Shown one piece after another: positions 24,934 to 36,997 of a stretch of DNA of 64,000 nt. Position 1 is the stretch's first letter. The number at the start of each line of letters is the position of its first letter. The notes under the pieces were generated by a model that made no database searches, had not been told where the DNA came from, and saw only the letters and a program-made list of their open reading frames with translations. The position numbers were made by a program, and so were the translations under genes. Location of the stretch: positions 40,044,338 to 40,108,337 of the forward strand of contig NC_060059.1 of assembly GCF_020283565.1 (NCBI RefSeq). Direction: 5' to 3'. Origin of the DNA: Trifolium pratense (Eukaryota; Streptophyta; Magnoliopsida; Fabales; Fabaceae).

Positions 24934-25559
24934 CATAAAACCATTCTAGAAAGAAGAAAAAAAAAGTTTGTTTTTAATATTCATTGGATATTTAACGCAT
25001 TTAAATCATCGATTAAAACATCAATTATTAAATAAAGGTAGTACATATAACATATGGCAGATCGTCCGAGCTTTCAAAATAAACAAAACATGATATAATG
25101 ATATAATTACAATTTTGATCATCAAAGGCTTCAAGTAATTTGGTCTTCAAATTTATTTATTTTAGTTTGTAAAGAAAGTGACACCACTAAAATTTACATA
25201 CAATCGTAAGGTCCTGAATTCGAATATGAGTGAAGATATTGAACCTAACAAGTCCGATACAACCGAGGTCAGAATCGATGAAGGTTTCAGATTTAATTGA
25301 TCAACAAGATGTAGTGCTTATTATTGTCAACCAACAAGATGCAAGCTATATCCTTTTCTCTTTTTTTTCTTTTTGGTGGACAGATGCAAGCTATATTCTT
25401 TCACCGACTATTTATGGTGACATTGCAATATCCATGAATATGTGTGAAAATTCACCAACCATGGATATTATAGAGTGAAATCGGCCTAACACTATGTTAT
25501 TATGGACGAATTAGTGGACATGGACAATAACGATATCTGAGTTAGCAGAAATTGCATGA

Positions 25560-25930
25560 AAATTTGAAATTTGAAAATATCCCAAAAGTGAAAAGTGTTC
25601 CTTTGGCATATAACAAGGGGATGCTTTCCGACCCAATATAGTCTTCAAGAACGTGGAATGAATCGTTAGTTGTTTAGTGGAGGCGAGGCGACAATGGTTT
25701 TGCATCACCATTGTTTCGGATTCTAGAAGTCGTGTCACATGATCATGTCTGGGATTTGGTGATGATGTTGTGGTGTATTTGGCAGCTTTGAAATGAAAAG
25801 AGCTGAAAGTGAATTTATTTGTGCCCAAAGTCGTGGTACCATGCGTGCTGCTCCATAAACAAGCTGAAGCATGGGGCCAAAGCATGTGTCCGCTGAACTT
25901 GGCTATAGTCGTCATACTCGACTCTCATTC
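25560..25930 (+). pseudogene. Decayed LINE (non-LTR retrotransposon) ORF2 tail
   Basis: Broken frames on the plus strand read VFLWHITRGCFPT..LQERGM, matching the pattern of the reverse-transcriptase zinc-binding region (FLWR..R.LPT...L..RG). Further on, VWDLVMMLWCIWQLWNEK and VLLHKQAEAW match the segment that follows it in plant LINEs. Stops and frameshifts are frequent. The 134-codon open frame on the opposite strand (25511-25915) is a by-product. Confidence 0.6.
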
Positions 25931-26725
25931 TGAGATTAGCGTTATTATTTTGTATTGTAGAACTTTGTTGCAATCTTTTTCAAACTTTAGGATAAATTTC
26001 ATTAGAAGATAATCAAATAATGCCACTCATTTGTTAGCAAAGACATCAATGTTATATGCTGGTCACCAAATTTACGATTATATCTCATCCTGTATTATCT
26101 ACAAGATCAATAATAATGACAAATTTGAAAAATGTGTCAAAAGTGAACTAGTAATGTTCATTTGTGTTTTTACTCTAGACCAAATTAATGATAGCAACAA
26201 AATTCGTTATTGAGTCAATACCAAAAAAAGAAAGAAAATAAAAAAAAATCAAAAAAGAAAAGTTCGTTTTATTCAAAAAAAAGTATTTCCCCATCTCTTG
26301 CTCTTTCCTGTGTTACTGTGTACAATATATAGACTGAAAATAGATCTCATTATTTCCTCATTTAACAACAGCAATGCAGCAGAGCAAATATAACAAATAC
26401 TCAATTTATATTTCAAGAACCAAAAAAAAAAAAGGAGTGTCACTTAAGTACAACTACAACAGCCACTGCCACTTTAATTATATGTCCTTATAGATTATCT
26501 AATTGAACTTATAATTTAGTTAAATACCAAATGGATATCCTTAGCCGCCAAGAATTGGTATTTCAAAGAATAAATATCTATTTCAAGCAACAACAAAAGT
26601 GATACACCATCCATGGCGAATATTCATCAATGAATTAAATTACCTTTATCGAAGAAAATATTTTAGATGAAAATGAAGCAGCAACTATCTGTGCTGCAAT
26701 GCTACTCAATTAATAAACTCACAAA

Positions 26726-29512
26726 TCAATGGAGTGACTTCAAGTGGAATATCTGGCATTTTGGAACAAATGAACTCTGCGTTGAAGCTTGCTCAAACTT
26801 CTTATTAATAGCTTCATTCTCCTCTAAGTTGTTTTGAAGGAAAAACTTGACCCACCAGGATCCACTCCTCATCTTGGCCTGAAGCAAGACGAATCAGTTA
26901 ATTTTTTATTACTAATAATTTTAAAATAAATGGAAGACTGAAGAGCGATCAAGGACAAAAGCATAGATAACAAAGGATTGTGTAAATCCACTCACCGCTC
27001 TTCCAAATTTAGAAACATCTGCTACCTTGGCCTTCTGATTAGATGGAAAACCTTCATTTGTAGATAATATATCAATATCATATGTCAGTAACTGGTCCAA
27101 AAGATTTTTGACTACTAAGACAGTCTTTAGACTACCAGCTTGTGTATAAAAAGCTTAAGCCCCAAGTAACTCAACAAATTTACTACAAATAAAATGCATA
27201 TCCGAGTTAGCTCAAACACACTACTTCAAACAACACTTCTGTGCTTAAAACTGTTGGGATTTAAAAAAAATAATTGTAAACACAGCTTAAATTTTATGTT
27301 AACACATTTGGGAAGTTAAAATCCATCATTGAAAGGAATTGCAATTTTCAATAGTTTTGGAAAGGTAAGAGATAATCTGATATCCACTTTTCTTGAAAAG
27401 GTGAGTCATTTGATATCCAATATCCTTCTTGAAAAAAAGTCATGTCTTCGAAGAGTTGAAGCATCAAAGTTCAAGAGAAGTGTGCAAATGTATGAGATCA
27501 CTTTTGTGTCTCTAGTGTGTGTCTATCGTTCCTTATAACCGTTAAGTGAGATGCTCAGATTTGCAGGAATGCAGGCTTATAAATTCCTATAACCTTCATT
27601 TCCCCATTGGGTTGTAACGGTAATAAATATAAGTGATTTAAGGCAAGTTTCATGTTAAAGAAACTCTATGCACAGAAATAAAGTTTACTCATAGGTGGGA
27701 ATCAAAATTCCATAATATGCTCTTACCAGTAAATATCACTAAACCATCAGCTGATACCCTCACCAAATCTGGAAGAGTTTTATTGAGGTATCTGGGGGAT
27801 AGGTAATCCAGAGTATCTGAAACAATTACAAGAGAGAAAGATTTTGGCCTATATGGAAGAGGAAACTTGATATCAGCAACACGCACATTGCCTCTACGGA
27901 TTAGTGATTTGCAAGTACTATCAGCATCCTCTATATCATACGGTTCTATACCCCAGGCTTCAGTTTCATCCTCCTTTTGCAATTTAGAGACCACATAGCA
28001 AGTATCAGGACCAACATGCAAAACTTTATGCATGCTATCTCCATATGCTTTCTGCAAAACAGGAATTGCTCGTTGGACCTCTCCACTGCACAAATAATCA
28101 CCTGCATCGGCAAGTTATTGAAATTATTACAAAATATATGGACTTGCTTAAATGACAAGTTAAATGTTACTGGTACTAGATATAGCTAACTGTCGATAAA
28201 TATGTACAAATGAACAAAATGTTAATGATAGAGATACTACTACTAAGTCATTATGCTGGATGAAGGAGAACAGCGGGAAATATGTTTTGCGTAAACAAGC
28301 CACTTGTTTGGGAGTTTTATCAAATGATGCATTAGCATGTGATCGTCCATTCCATTACCCCCTATCCATCCAATTTTATAAATATTTCAAAGGCCATCTC
28401 CCCTCCGCCCCCAACTTTGGAGGATTTTAAACATCCAAGCAAAGGGAAAGAAACCAAAGCTCTCATTATGTTCATTTCTCGATTTTCAAGGACTCAAGAA
28501 AACATGTTTGCCAAATAACCAATGTCTAACGATTCCAAAGAATGTATGTTGGCAATGATTTGACAAAGCTCCGCCTTCCATTTCCTATAGCTCTGTCTTC
28601 ATTTGGAATCAATAATTGGGTACCCGTGACCATAAAAGTTACCAAATTCAACCGAATGAAGCTAAATATATAGACATCACAGACACAAATTGGTTTAGGC
28701 GTCACACAAATCAGCAAAGAATTCTTTTACTGACATGTGACAACTCCCGCTGCTAAGTGTTCTATCTCTCCATTTTCTCACTTGAATCAAACAGGCAAGT
28801 GATAAAGCTCTTACGCATTCACATACATGACATACACAACCTTGCATTGTTGTCTAAGACGACTTCAAAGTGAAAATTCATCAAAGGATAATTATAATAA
28901 ACTAGGAAATAAACAACATTTGAAAATTTTCATAATAAGTTACACTTACATGTTACAGCTAATCAAAAAATGGCATAATTATTGCATACCAAATAAGACA
29001 CAAGTTATCGCATAATTATTTATTACATACCAAATAAATCACCACCATAATAGAAATAATAGAAAATTTACGAAACAACCAATAAATCAGCAAGCAGGAG
29101 TGGAAAAAACAAAAGTACCTTCAACCCTGCTAACAGAATCTAAACGGCTTCCAATTCCACCTATAATAAATAATTAAGGAGTGAAAAACAAATTTAGAAA
29201 ACAAAAAAGTATTAATATTAAATTGAAGCAAGAAACAATAACAAGAATTCAAACCTGAGCCTCTGTACACGTAACCAACGATAAACAAAGCTCCCTACAT
29301 TGCAATCATTATTATATTAATTAATCAGAAAATTAAGCTAATCAAAAAGTAAATCTAAAATTATCAATATGATTATGTAAATAACAGAATAATGAATCAA
29401 TGAAGAAACAATTTCTCACCACAACTATAAGACCAATTGACAAAACTGGTGACGATTTCGATTTGCCATCGCCGAATCTTCTAGAAGGATTACCCGGTCT
29501 TCTTGACATCAT
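26726..29512 (-). CDS. CGR3-like: CGR2/CGR3-like Golgi pectin methyltransferase (252 aa, 6 exons)
   Basis: Family role: Golgi enzyme that methylesterifies homogalacturonan with S-adenosylmethionine during pectin synthesis. Exons on the minus strand: 29420-29512, 29255-29294, 29119-29160, 27727-28101, 26996-27051, 26726-26878. The 759 nt are in phase throughout. The start at 29512 gives MMSRRPGNPS; the second ATG (29509) gives the MSRR start I know from the family. Residues 22-41 (PVLSIGLIVVGALFIVGYVY) form the signal anchor of a type II Golgi protein. The lumenal domain starts with GDYLCSGEVQRAIPVLQKAYG, then KVLHVGPDTC (SAM-binding region, about 84-93), EAWGIEPYDIEDAD, VRVADIKFPLPYR, SLVIVSDTLDYLSPRYLNKT, KMRSGSWWVKFF, and the conserved end CQIFHLKSLH. 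Length is normal for the family. There is no sign of damage. Confidence 0.93.
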
Positions 29513-29801
29513 TACTCGAATTTCAGATTTTGTTATTATACAAAATTGATTAATCTGAAAATTGATTAGAAATCGTAATAATGTTAATATGACATTTAAT
29601 AGATCTGAAATAATGAATTAGAGAATAAGAATAATTACCAGTAGTAGTGAATAATAATAGTGTTATTGAAGTTGCATTATGAATTATGAAAAGCTAGATC
29701 TGAATTGAATTAAAGGGAAAGAAAGAGAGAGGAAAACAGAGAGTGTGATGTGTAAATGTCGCTATGATGATGAGAATGAGAAAAATAAAAAGAACGGATA
29801 G

Positions 29802-29808
<7 letters not shown>

Positions 29809-29836
<28 letters not shown>
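29809..29836. promoter_or_regulatory. (GA)n tract in the CGR-like promoter or leader
   Basis: Fourteen GA units about 300 bases upstream of the start at 29512. GA tracts in plant promoters are bound by BPC/GAGA-binding factors; a role here is inferred from position only. Confidence 0.5.
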
Positions 29837-29840
<4 letters not shown>

Positions 29841-30177
29841 GATGTGTGCTTCGATTAATTAATTAATTAACAACTTGCTTGATGTAGTGTCGGTTGGTAC
29901 ATTTCCAACGGTGAACAACTGATCATTATTTTATTGGGCTAGATCTTATTTTATTATTATGGGCTTTGTCGACCCAATTAGAGCTGTAAAAAAACCGTCC
30001 ATTTTTTTTAAGTAGCTTAATGGTTAGAAAATTCACCTCAAGTCATTAAACTACTTGACAAAAAAAATTATTTAACCCTTAAGAAAAATAACCCTTTTGG
30101 TAAGAAAATAAAAGACAAATGTGCAAACTTACAGAATACATTACTACTAGAAAAACAAAAAATACATACTCCATTCG

Positions 30178-30226
<49 letters not shown>
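30178..30226. repeat. (ATT)n microsatellite
   Basis: About 16 ATT units, inside what looks like a decayed Stowaway element: TACTCCATTCG precedes it and TATAAGCAAATTTGAC follows it. Confidence 0.9.
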
Positions 30227-30228
<2 letters not shown>

Positions 30229-30980
30229 AGCAAATTTGACTTTTTTTAGTACATTGAAAAAGTGATATATTTGACACATATACTAGATACATTATTTTTT
30301 TAATGTAAAAAAAAATTAAATTTACTTATAATTGTCTTGTGTCTGAATTTTATTCACAACAACAGCTACCATACATATTTAAATTGCATTTTAATCAATT
30401 TTATATTTATATATAATATATGTATGATGAAATACTTTTTTTTTTATAAGCTATGATAAAATATTTTATATCGGTTGTATGTATTCGTTTTATTCTTTCT
30501 AAACATATATTCTTGATTTATCTTTTAACCTCGACAAACAAAACTTATTCATTTTAGTCGGTTTGATCCGAGTACTGGATCGGCTATGCAGTTAAAGCAC
30601 TAAAAATCGGCACGAAACCGGTTAAATTTGAGAAAAATAATCCAATAAATTGACGGTTTTTTAAAACCGTTGAACTGGAAACCGGATATACAACCAGATT
30701 GATCTGACTACTGAATCAGTTATGCAGTTAATCATTGAATCAGAAAAACAAAGATAAATCGCAAGATACCTACTAAAAAATAATAATAACGACGGATTGA
30801 ATCTACCATTGTAATAATGAAGGACTTAACAATAATTGATTGGTATCAGTATAGCAAACTATTTTAACTACGTAATTCTTAATTCTTAATTGATTGAAGA
30901 CATTATGCTTTATGGACGATATGCTAAACAAGTTTGCCATTTCAAAAATAGCAAAATAAAATTACAGTTGTAGGGTTATA

Positions 30981-32888
30981 CTAGAACATCGACCCGTGCG
31001 GTGCACTAGTCTGATTAGGTGTAAGATATGTAATGATTAAATAAGATATGATAATTTCAATAATTTAAGGTATATGAAAAAAGTTGAGTAACATTAAACG
31101 ATAGTTCAACAATAATTTTGGATAAATATTCATACAAAGAAAATTATGTTATATTACGGAAGACTTCCTTATAGACCACATTCGAAGTCTTAGTCGTATC
31201 TTCACCGTCATCATCGATGATCAATATTTTTAATCCTTTTCTAGAAGTAACTCTTGAAATTGCAACATACAATTGATCATGTGAAAACACTGGCGACGAA
31301 AGATATATCCCAACATGCTTTAAAGATTGTCCCCGACTCTTATTAATAGTCATCGCAAAAGAAATAATTATAGGAAATTGTCTCCGTTGAAATTTAAAAG
31401 GAATTCTCACGTCAGATGGTGTCAGAGAAAATCTAGGCATGAAAACCTGATCACCAATATTACTTCATGAAATAATTTTTCCTTCAAGAGCACGTTTTCC
31501 CAATCTCGTAATAATAAGTCTTGTTCTATTGCATAATCCTAATTTTTTATTCAAATTCCTTAATAACATAACTCGAATTCCAACTTTAAGTCTCAACTTG
31601 TGATTTGGAAGTTCCGACGTAGAAATCTGTTCAAAAATTCGGGAGTATGAACATCATCCACTGTTTGACTGTCTATATTTTGTGTGAGTGGAGTATCATA
31701 ACTCAAATATGTTTTTTCTTCACCAGGAATTAAATCCAACATATAATCATTTATTGTGTCGACTATTGAATTTTTAGGAGCTAGTATAGCTCTATTTTGG
31801 AAATACGTTATATCGTTCATGTTTTGTAAAAGTTAGGGATATGTGCTTTCAATGATAGAAGCAAGAGGATCACCTGAATTTGGAATCAATAAATCTGATG
31901 GAATGTCAAGTTTTAAATCATCGTCGTTGTCATATCCAATTTCTCCATCGCCAACACCCAAAACCCATTCAGAAAACAAATTTCTTTGTTCAACGTCTGC
32001 ACTCGAAGCACCACCGAGAAGTATCATGTTTTTACTCAATGTTAAAACTTCACAAAAATTCCAAAGAACCCAAGAATTAATAGTAGCATGAACAACTTCT
32101 GGCCTTGTACCTTTTGGTATTAATGGTAGAATTTGTCTAAAATCTCTGCCAAAAACAACAACTTTTCCACCGAAGGGAATGTGTTTATTTTTTTCATCGA
32201 TAGACTTGAGAATATCTTTTAAAGTTCGATCAACAGCTTCGAAACAGTGTTTGTGCATCATTGGTGCTTCATCCCATATAATGAGCTTTGCTTTTTGTAT
32301 TAATAACGCCAAAGGGCTTTTAGGAACTATGGTACATGTTGAAAACTCGTCAACATTTAGAGGAATAGAAAACCTTGAATGTGTTGTTCTACCGCCAGGT
32401 ATAAGCAATGCAGCGTTCCCACTTGAGGCAACTGTTAAAACTATCTCACCTTTTGAGCGTAATGCGGCTGACATGGCCCTCCAGATAAATGTCTTCCCTG
32501 TATCGCCATAACCATAAAGAAAAAACACACCAGGTTTGTTTTCGTTAACTCTTGTCATGATTGTGTAATATACTTTACGTTGCTCTGAAGTCATAGTTGA
32601 CATCAATCTAACATGTTCCCCAACTAATGATTGTCTGTTATAATTCAATTCGCTGTGTATTAGACTATTTTGTATATCAGGAACTAATGATGTGGTTGCT
32701 CTAGGCATTGGAGGATAATCTTTTAAACTCTTCTCACAACTACGTAACATCATCTCAATATCTGCCAGTACATATTGTATCAATTGATCATCGATTAATA
32801 TTAAATCTGCAATGTTAAAATAAAAAATAATGAATGTGATTAGTGACATGACTATGGTTGTGTTGCAAAAAAAAAATTGATTTAACAT
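30981..32888 (-). pseudogene. Decayed Helitron: Pif1-like helicase and 3' terminus
   Basis: The minus strand encodes the C-terminal helicase part of a plant Helitron Rep/Hel protein. The block at 31833-32888 has a Walker A-type GYGDTGKTF, LIIWDEAPMMHKHCFEAVDR (Walker B) and FGRDFRQILPLIPKG. A shifted frame (31593-31820) continues with QNRAILAPKNSIVD. Then RLKVGIRVMLLRNLN, AMTINKSRGQSLKHVGIYL and QLYVAISRVTSRKGLKIL (31144-31600) follow, with an internal stop. Frameshifts and a stop make it non-functional, and no Rep endonuclease (HUH) domain is seen. About 130 bases beyond the stop, an imperfect hairpin (ACTAGTGC / GCACGGGT) precedes CTAG (30981-30984) and a host T, the Helitron 3' end. The 5' end was not found. 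Confidence 0.88.
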
Positions 32889-33118
32889 AATTGAGTTTGA
32901 TAATAACTTTCCAAATCACACGTGTTAATAACTTTCCAAATCTCACATGATAATTATTCTCTAAATTTATGATCCGGTAGAAAAAAAATCATTGATCAGG
33001 AAAAACATAAAAATATTTCGTGATGAATAATATAGTCAACAATAATTTTGATATGATATACTTTTAAAATTGATGATGCTTATCAATTATTGCACATAAT
33101 TTTAATCACAATTGGTAT

Positions 33119-33190
33119 ACTTGCCATAGTGGTTGGAAATATTGTCTTGCACTAAAGGGTTGTGGGTTTGAATCCTTGTCAAGACAAAAT
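33119..33190 (+). repeat. tRNA-derived SINE-like repeat
   Basis: A-box-like TTGCCATAGTGGTTGGAA (33121-33138) and B-box-like GGGTTTGAATCC (33164-33175) at polymerase III spacing, followed by AT-rich tail sequence. No tRNA cloverleaf is formed. Confidence 0.45.
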
Positions 33191-33296
33191 TGTATTATTT
33201 TTTAATAAAAATTGCAAGATAAAATGGAGGGAAAACAGGAAAAACAAATTAGGGTTTAAGATTTGCTTGTGTATACAAACTTATAATATAAAAGAT

Positions 33297-33368
33297 AAGG
33301 GGATTGACACTTCACGCTATGAAGCTGTAGGGTTATATAAGGGGATTGACACTTCACGCTATGAAGCT
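33297..33368. repeat. 42-bp-period direct repeat
   Basis: The 30-bp unit beginning AAGGGGATTGACACTTCACG occurs at 33297-33326 and 33339-33368, identical. Each unit contains the short palindrome TTCACGCTATGAA. Confidence 0.85.
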
Positions 33369-33695
33369 TTACAAAAAAAATCGGTGTTTGGCACCTTGCT
33401 AGCCTAATATCAATAAAATAACTCACTCGAGAACAATAGTGATTTACCGTTTGCTTCATGCCTAAACATGCATAGGGCTGCTCTGTTTTACAAGTTTCCC
33501 AACAAAAAAAAAAAAACTAACAATCAATGATTACATCATTGTAAAACAACGCCACTATGATGTAACATTAAGATTTCCGCTGGTTTTCAACATACCAGTG
33601 AACTACATCAACCCTAGACACGACCCCAAAATTATGATTTGTTTTTTAATACCTTGCATCCTTCAAGGTCCCAGGATTATCAGGCAGGGTTGCAA

Positions 33696-36600
33696 TTACA
33701 GACTATGATTCTTTCTTTGTTGTTGTATGGCCTCATATGAACCCATTACTTCTTTGAATTTAGCCTCAGCAGCCACTGTCACATTATCACATGACATCCA
33801 TGAATATATAAGCAATAATAATGACACAAACTAAAACGACAAGAACTCCATGATATCTAGACAAGACCTACCTCTATCCTCCTGGTTCTGGTCAGGATGA
33901 TACTGCTTTGCTTTGGTCCTAAATGCTGTCTGCGAAAGAGAGAAGAATAAAATGAAACTAAGACCTACAAAGGTCAAAGAAATATATAGACACAAAATAA
34001 GAAATATTTATGCATAGTAAGTATGCCGAAAACCAAGGTAAAAGGTATAGACTTTTTTTTGACAAAGTAAAAGGTATAGACTTAAAGTAGATCATTGCTG
34101 CAAATCTATTCTTATAGAAAAATAACCACTTAATACTCTTTATTTATTGAATGAAATTCATACAAGTCCCGCTAATAATAATATGTTAGAGAATGTATTA
34201 TTAGTATTTCTCAATGAAAAATCATCCACAACTTCCGAGCTTATGGACTATTTATTGCCTCATCATCAGTATCGTGAACGCTTTGATTGGTTTCACATAA
34301 ATGGCTAAGACAGAGTAAGGCAAGAGAGAAAGAGAAGAGAAACGGGAAACTTCTCTTATTTAAATTATACAGTTAGCAAATAAATTGAGAAGAGCAAAAA
34401 ATACGATGGGTCCTACATATTTACATTTCTGAGTTAAGTTGCGGCAAAGAAGCAAAGAAATGTGCCGCACTTCTTCTCGCAACCAAACAGATCCGCATAG
34501 TCTGAATATACATGATATGAACTTCTTTATACTCTAGACCATTCCACAGGTCATTTGGCACCACACCATAGGATTTTGCTAGAGGCCAGCCGAAATAGTT
34601 GGTAAAATTTCCATATATATTGAGATAGCCTTATAACTTTTCTTGAGCTCAGATCATACAAACAATATTTTTCACACGATTTCACTGTGTTTAACAAAAC
34701 AGTACAAAACTATTTTTTACTTAAGAAATAATAACAGGGCTAAACCTAACATCCATCAAATAAAATTTTAATGAAAAGTGTCAATGGTAGCCATGTTGTA
34801 TCACAGAGGGTGATATGAGAAACCGACAAAAGACTATCATCATAGTCGCAAAGCATTCAGTAATATGCAAAGATATTAAAAAGAGAAAATACCTTAATCT
34901 CAGCATCTGTATATGGTGTTGTTCTGGACCTGAGATTGATCAAAAGAAGAACCTTTATTTGTTGATCATGAAAGCAAACAAACATACTATTGCTAACTTT
35001 TGATGCAGATGGTATACAATTAAAGCAAGGGGTTTTCCTTCAGAAACAATGGTCTATTGGCTATGAACAGATACCAAAATCAATTTTTTTTATTGGGTCA
35101 TAATCATGTACTGCTTCAAATTATGATATGTTATTGCCGACCCTCCAAATGTACGATATAATATATCCACTTAGAAAAATTATTGTTATAGAAAATTTTC
35201 TACTTCTCAACATGATATATATGAACTGTGCAATCTTGTGGTCCCTCGAGTTACATAAGTATGCAGATACAATTTCCATCAAATCACAATTGTTGAGAGG
35301 CCCACATTGGATGAAATATGGTTTGAAAATATGCTTATAAGTGGGAAGCATCCCTCGCCTTACAAGCCAATTTTGCGACGTTGTTAGGCCCAACATGAGT
35401 GGCCTGACAGAATGTTTGTCCCAATGGATATTGGATAGACTTTTATACCATAACTAGCTTGTAAAATGTGAAATGTCCCCCACTTATAATACATTTTCAT
35501 GTCATATCTTATCAACAAACAAAAAGTTCAGATCATTGTAGCAATTGAGGTTTGACACATTGTAGAAGCTTTAAAAACACATTTAAACAAGTGCAACAGT
35601 GTGGTATGCTGAACGTGTAAAATTTTTTATAGGATCAAAATTTAAATCATTTTGATTTTCGAAAAATATTTGAAAATGGTGAATATACTTATATTGCAGC
35701 ATTCTAATATAATTACTGCTGATACAAGACACTTGAAAATGGTGAATCTACTTATATTGCAGCATTCTGATATAATTGCTGCTGATACAAGACACTATAT
35801 AAAACAACAATAGATTTCTGTAAGTACCTGTCGAGACCCAAAACCGAGTAGTGGTGTGATAATAATGAATTATTTATGCTTCCGTTTTCCCTTGGGGTGT
35901 CTCGGTAATGACTCCACTGGTCTCTGAAGGTTTGTTCAGCCTTCCAATACCAATCATCTCTTTGGAAATGCTGATGATATGTACCAGAACCAGTTTCCTT
36001 CCAATTATCGTAATTTCTTCTAAACTTATCCCTTTCTTTATTAAACACATTTTGCATACGCCTTATTCTTTCCTATAAATTGAAGATAGAAATATCACAT
36101 AATTGACTATAAATTATTTATTAATAAGTGACTACCATAAGTAACTATTATATTCATAAGCAAGTATCATTTGTAACTTAGGGCCTGTTTGGACTTAGCT
36201 TATTTTTTAGCTTATGAAAATAACTTATGCAAATAAATAGACATTTATGTTAATTCATAAGTTTTTAATAACAAAAATTATCTCTTTATAAGCTATTTTT
36301 TCATAAACTAGCTTGAAAAACTTATAATAATAATAATAATATATAAAAATTCATTTATTCGCATAAGCTGTTTTTTGAAAAAGTTAAATTAGCCCACTCA
36401 AATTGCCACTAGAGAGAATCGAACGAGACCTTAAGAGGAGCACACTCTCAGGTCTCAAGCCATATTTATTTGCATAAGCTGTTTCGCATAAGCTAAAAAA
36501 TAAGACAATCCAAACAGGCCCTTATTATATGTGACAAGATACTGACACGTCGACACCGATGGTAATTTAAGAAAATTAATTTAAGAAAAACTGACCACTC

Positions 36601-36997
36601 TTTCCATCTCTTCCTCATATTCCTCTTGCAATCGCTTATTGTATCTCTTCCAAGCTTCTTCTTGAAAAGCTGATCGAAAATAACTAACTTTTGATCTGGA
36701 CAGCTACAAAGAGTTCAACAATAGCGTGCATACTCAGTTTCACTGTTACTCGCATCTCTTGATAATATTTCAGATAAATCCAATAACATGAAAATGAAAA
36801 TGAAAAATAGGAAAATAGTTGCAGATGATTTGAATTGAACAGAAATATGAAAAGGAAAAGAAAAGAGAACGCGTAGAACTCACGGCGAAACTGGTGGCGG
36901 TAGCGCCAATTAAACCGAAGAGGAAAATTCCCCAAAGCTTAATATCTTGAATTTTCTCTTCGCTGATTTTCTTATCATCACCTTCATCTTCCTTCAT
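33696..36997 (-). CDS. Membrane-anchored J-domain (DnaJ) protein (213 aa, 6 exons)
   Basis: J-domain proteins stimulate the ATPase of Hsp70 partners; the anchor would place this action at a membrane. Exons on the minus strand: 36884-36997, 36596-36703, 35828-36072, 34893-34929, 33872-33929, 33696-33775, totalling 642 nt in phase. The N-terminus is acidic and basic (MKEDEGDDKKISEEKIQDIK). One hydrophobic segment follows, about residues 21-39 (LWGIFLFGLIGATATSFA). Then comes a charged, probably coiled region (RYNKRLQEEYEEEMERV, about 56-74). The J domain is C-terminal, about 146-213: HHYSVLGLDR, the catalytic HPD at 179-181 in YHPDQN, and KFKEVMGSYEAI. No J-protein substrate domain is seen, so it is a type III (DJC) protein. 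Which membrane it enters cannot be told from the sequence. Confidence 0.9.
35291..35409. mobile_element. Solo TRIM LTR in an intron of the J-domain gene
   Basis: A 119-bp segment starts TGTTGAGAGGCCCACAT and ends CTGACA. Inside it shares CCTTACAAGCC and GTTAGGCC with the TRIM LTRs at 15196. No primer-binding site or second LTR follows, so it appears to be a recombination relic. Confidence 0.5.
36181..36521. mobile_element. PIF/Harbinger (Tourist) MITE
   Basis: Ends GGGCCTGTTTGGACTTAGCT and, as reverse complement, GGGCCTGTTTGGATTGTCTT, flanked by TTA on both sides (36178-36180 and 36522-36524). The interior has AGCTTATTTTTTAGCTTATG words in both orientations and a non-matching insert near 36395-36460. 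It lies in an intron of the J-domain gene, between its second and third exons. Confidence 0.9.

Larger units (their letters stand above)
18901..26725. other. Gene-free spacer between the OSCA and CGR-like genes
   Basis: About 7.8 kb filled with the repeats listed separately: G-box region, palindrome cluster, SINE-like repeat, organelle-like insertion, Stowaway and hAT elements, LINE fossil. An open stretch at about 20174-20326 (+) reads protein-like (AAYLTVDVDEGYYIDNGRP), but has no flanking gene structure and I do not recognise it. Confidence 0.6.
29837..33695. other. Spacer dominated by Helitron remains
   Basis: No host gene is visible. Besides the listed elements, 30540-30730 holds an ACCGGTT / AACCGG-rich stretch typical of plant transposon ends, with no clear borders. 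Confidence 0.55.

Noticed and set aside
25511..25915. 134-codon open frame on the minus strand
   Set aside because: It lies antisense to a decayed LINE segment and its composition is not protein-like.
30079..30279. Poly-Asn open frame
   Set aside because: Translation of the (ATT)n microsatellite.
32179..32511. 110-codon plus-strand open frame
   Set aside because: Shadow of the Helitron helicase coding strand.
33121..33175. tRNA gene candidates at A/B-box-like sites (also 20840, 59916, 51430)
   Set aside because: Box motifs are present but no acceptor stem, anticodon arm or cloverleaf can be drawn; they fit SINEs.
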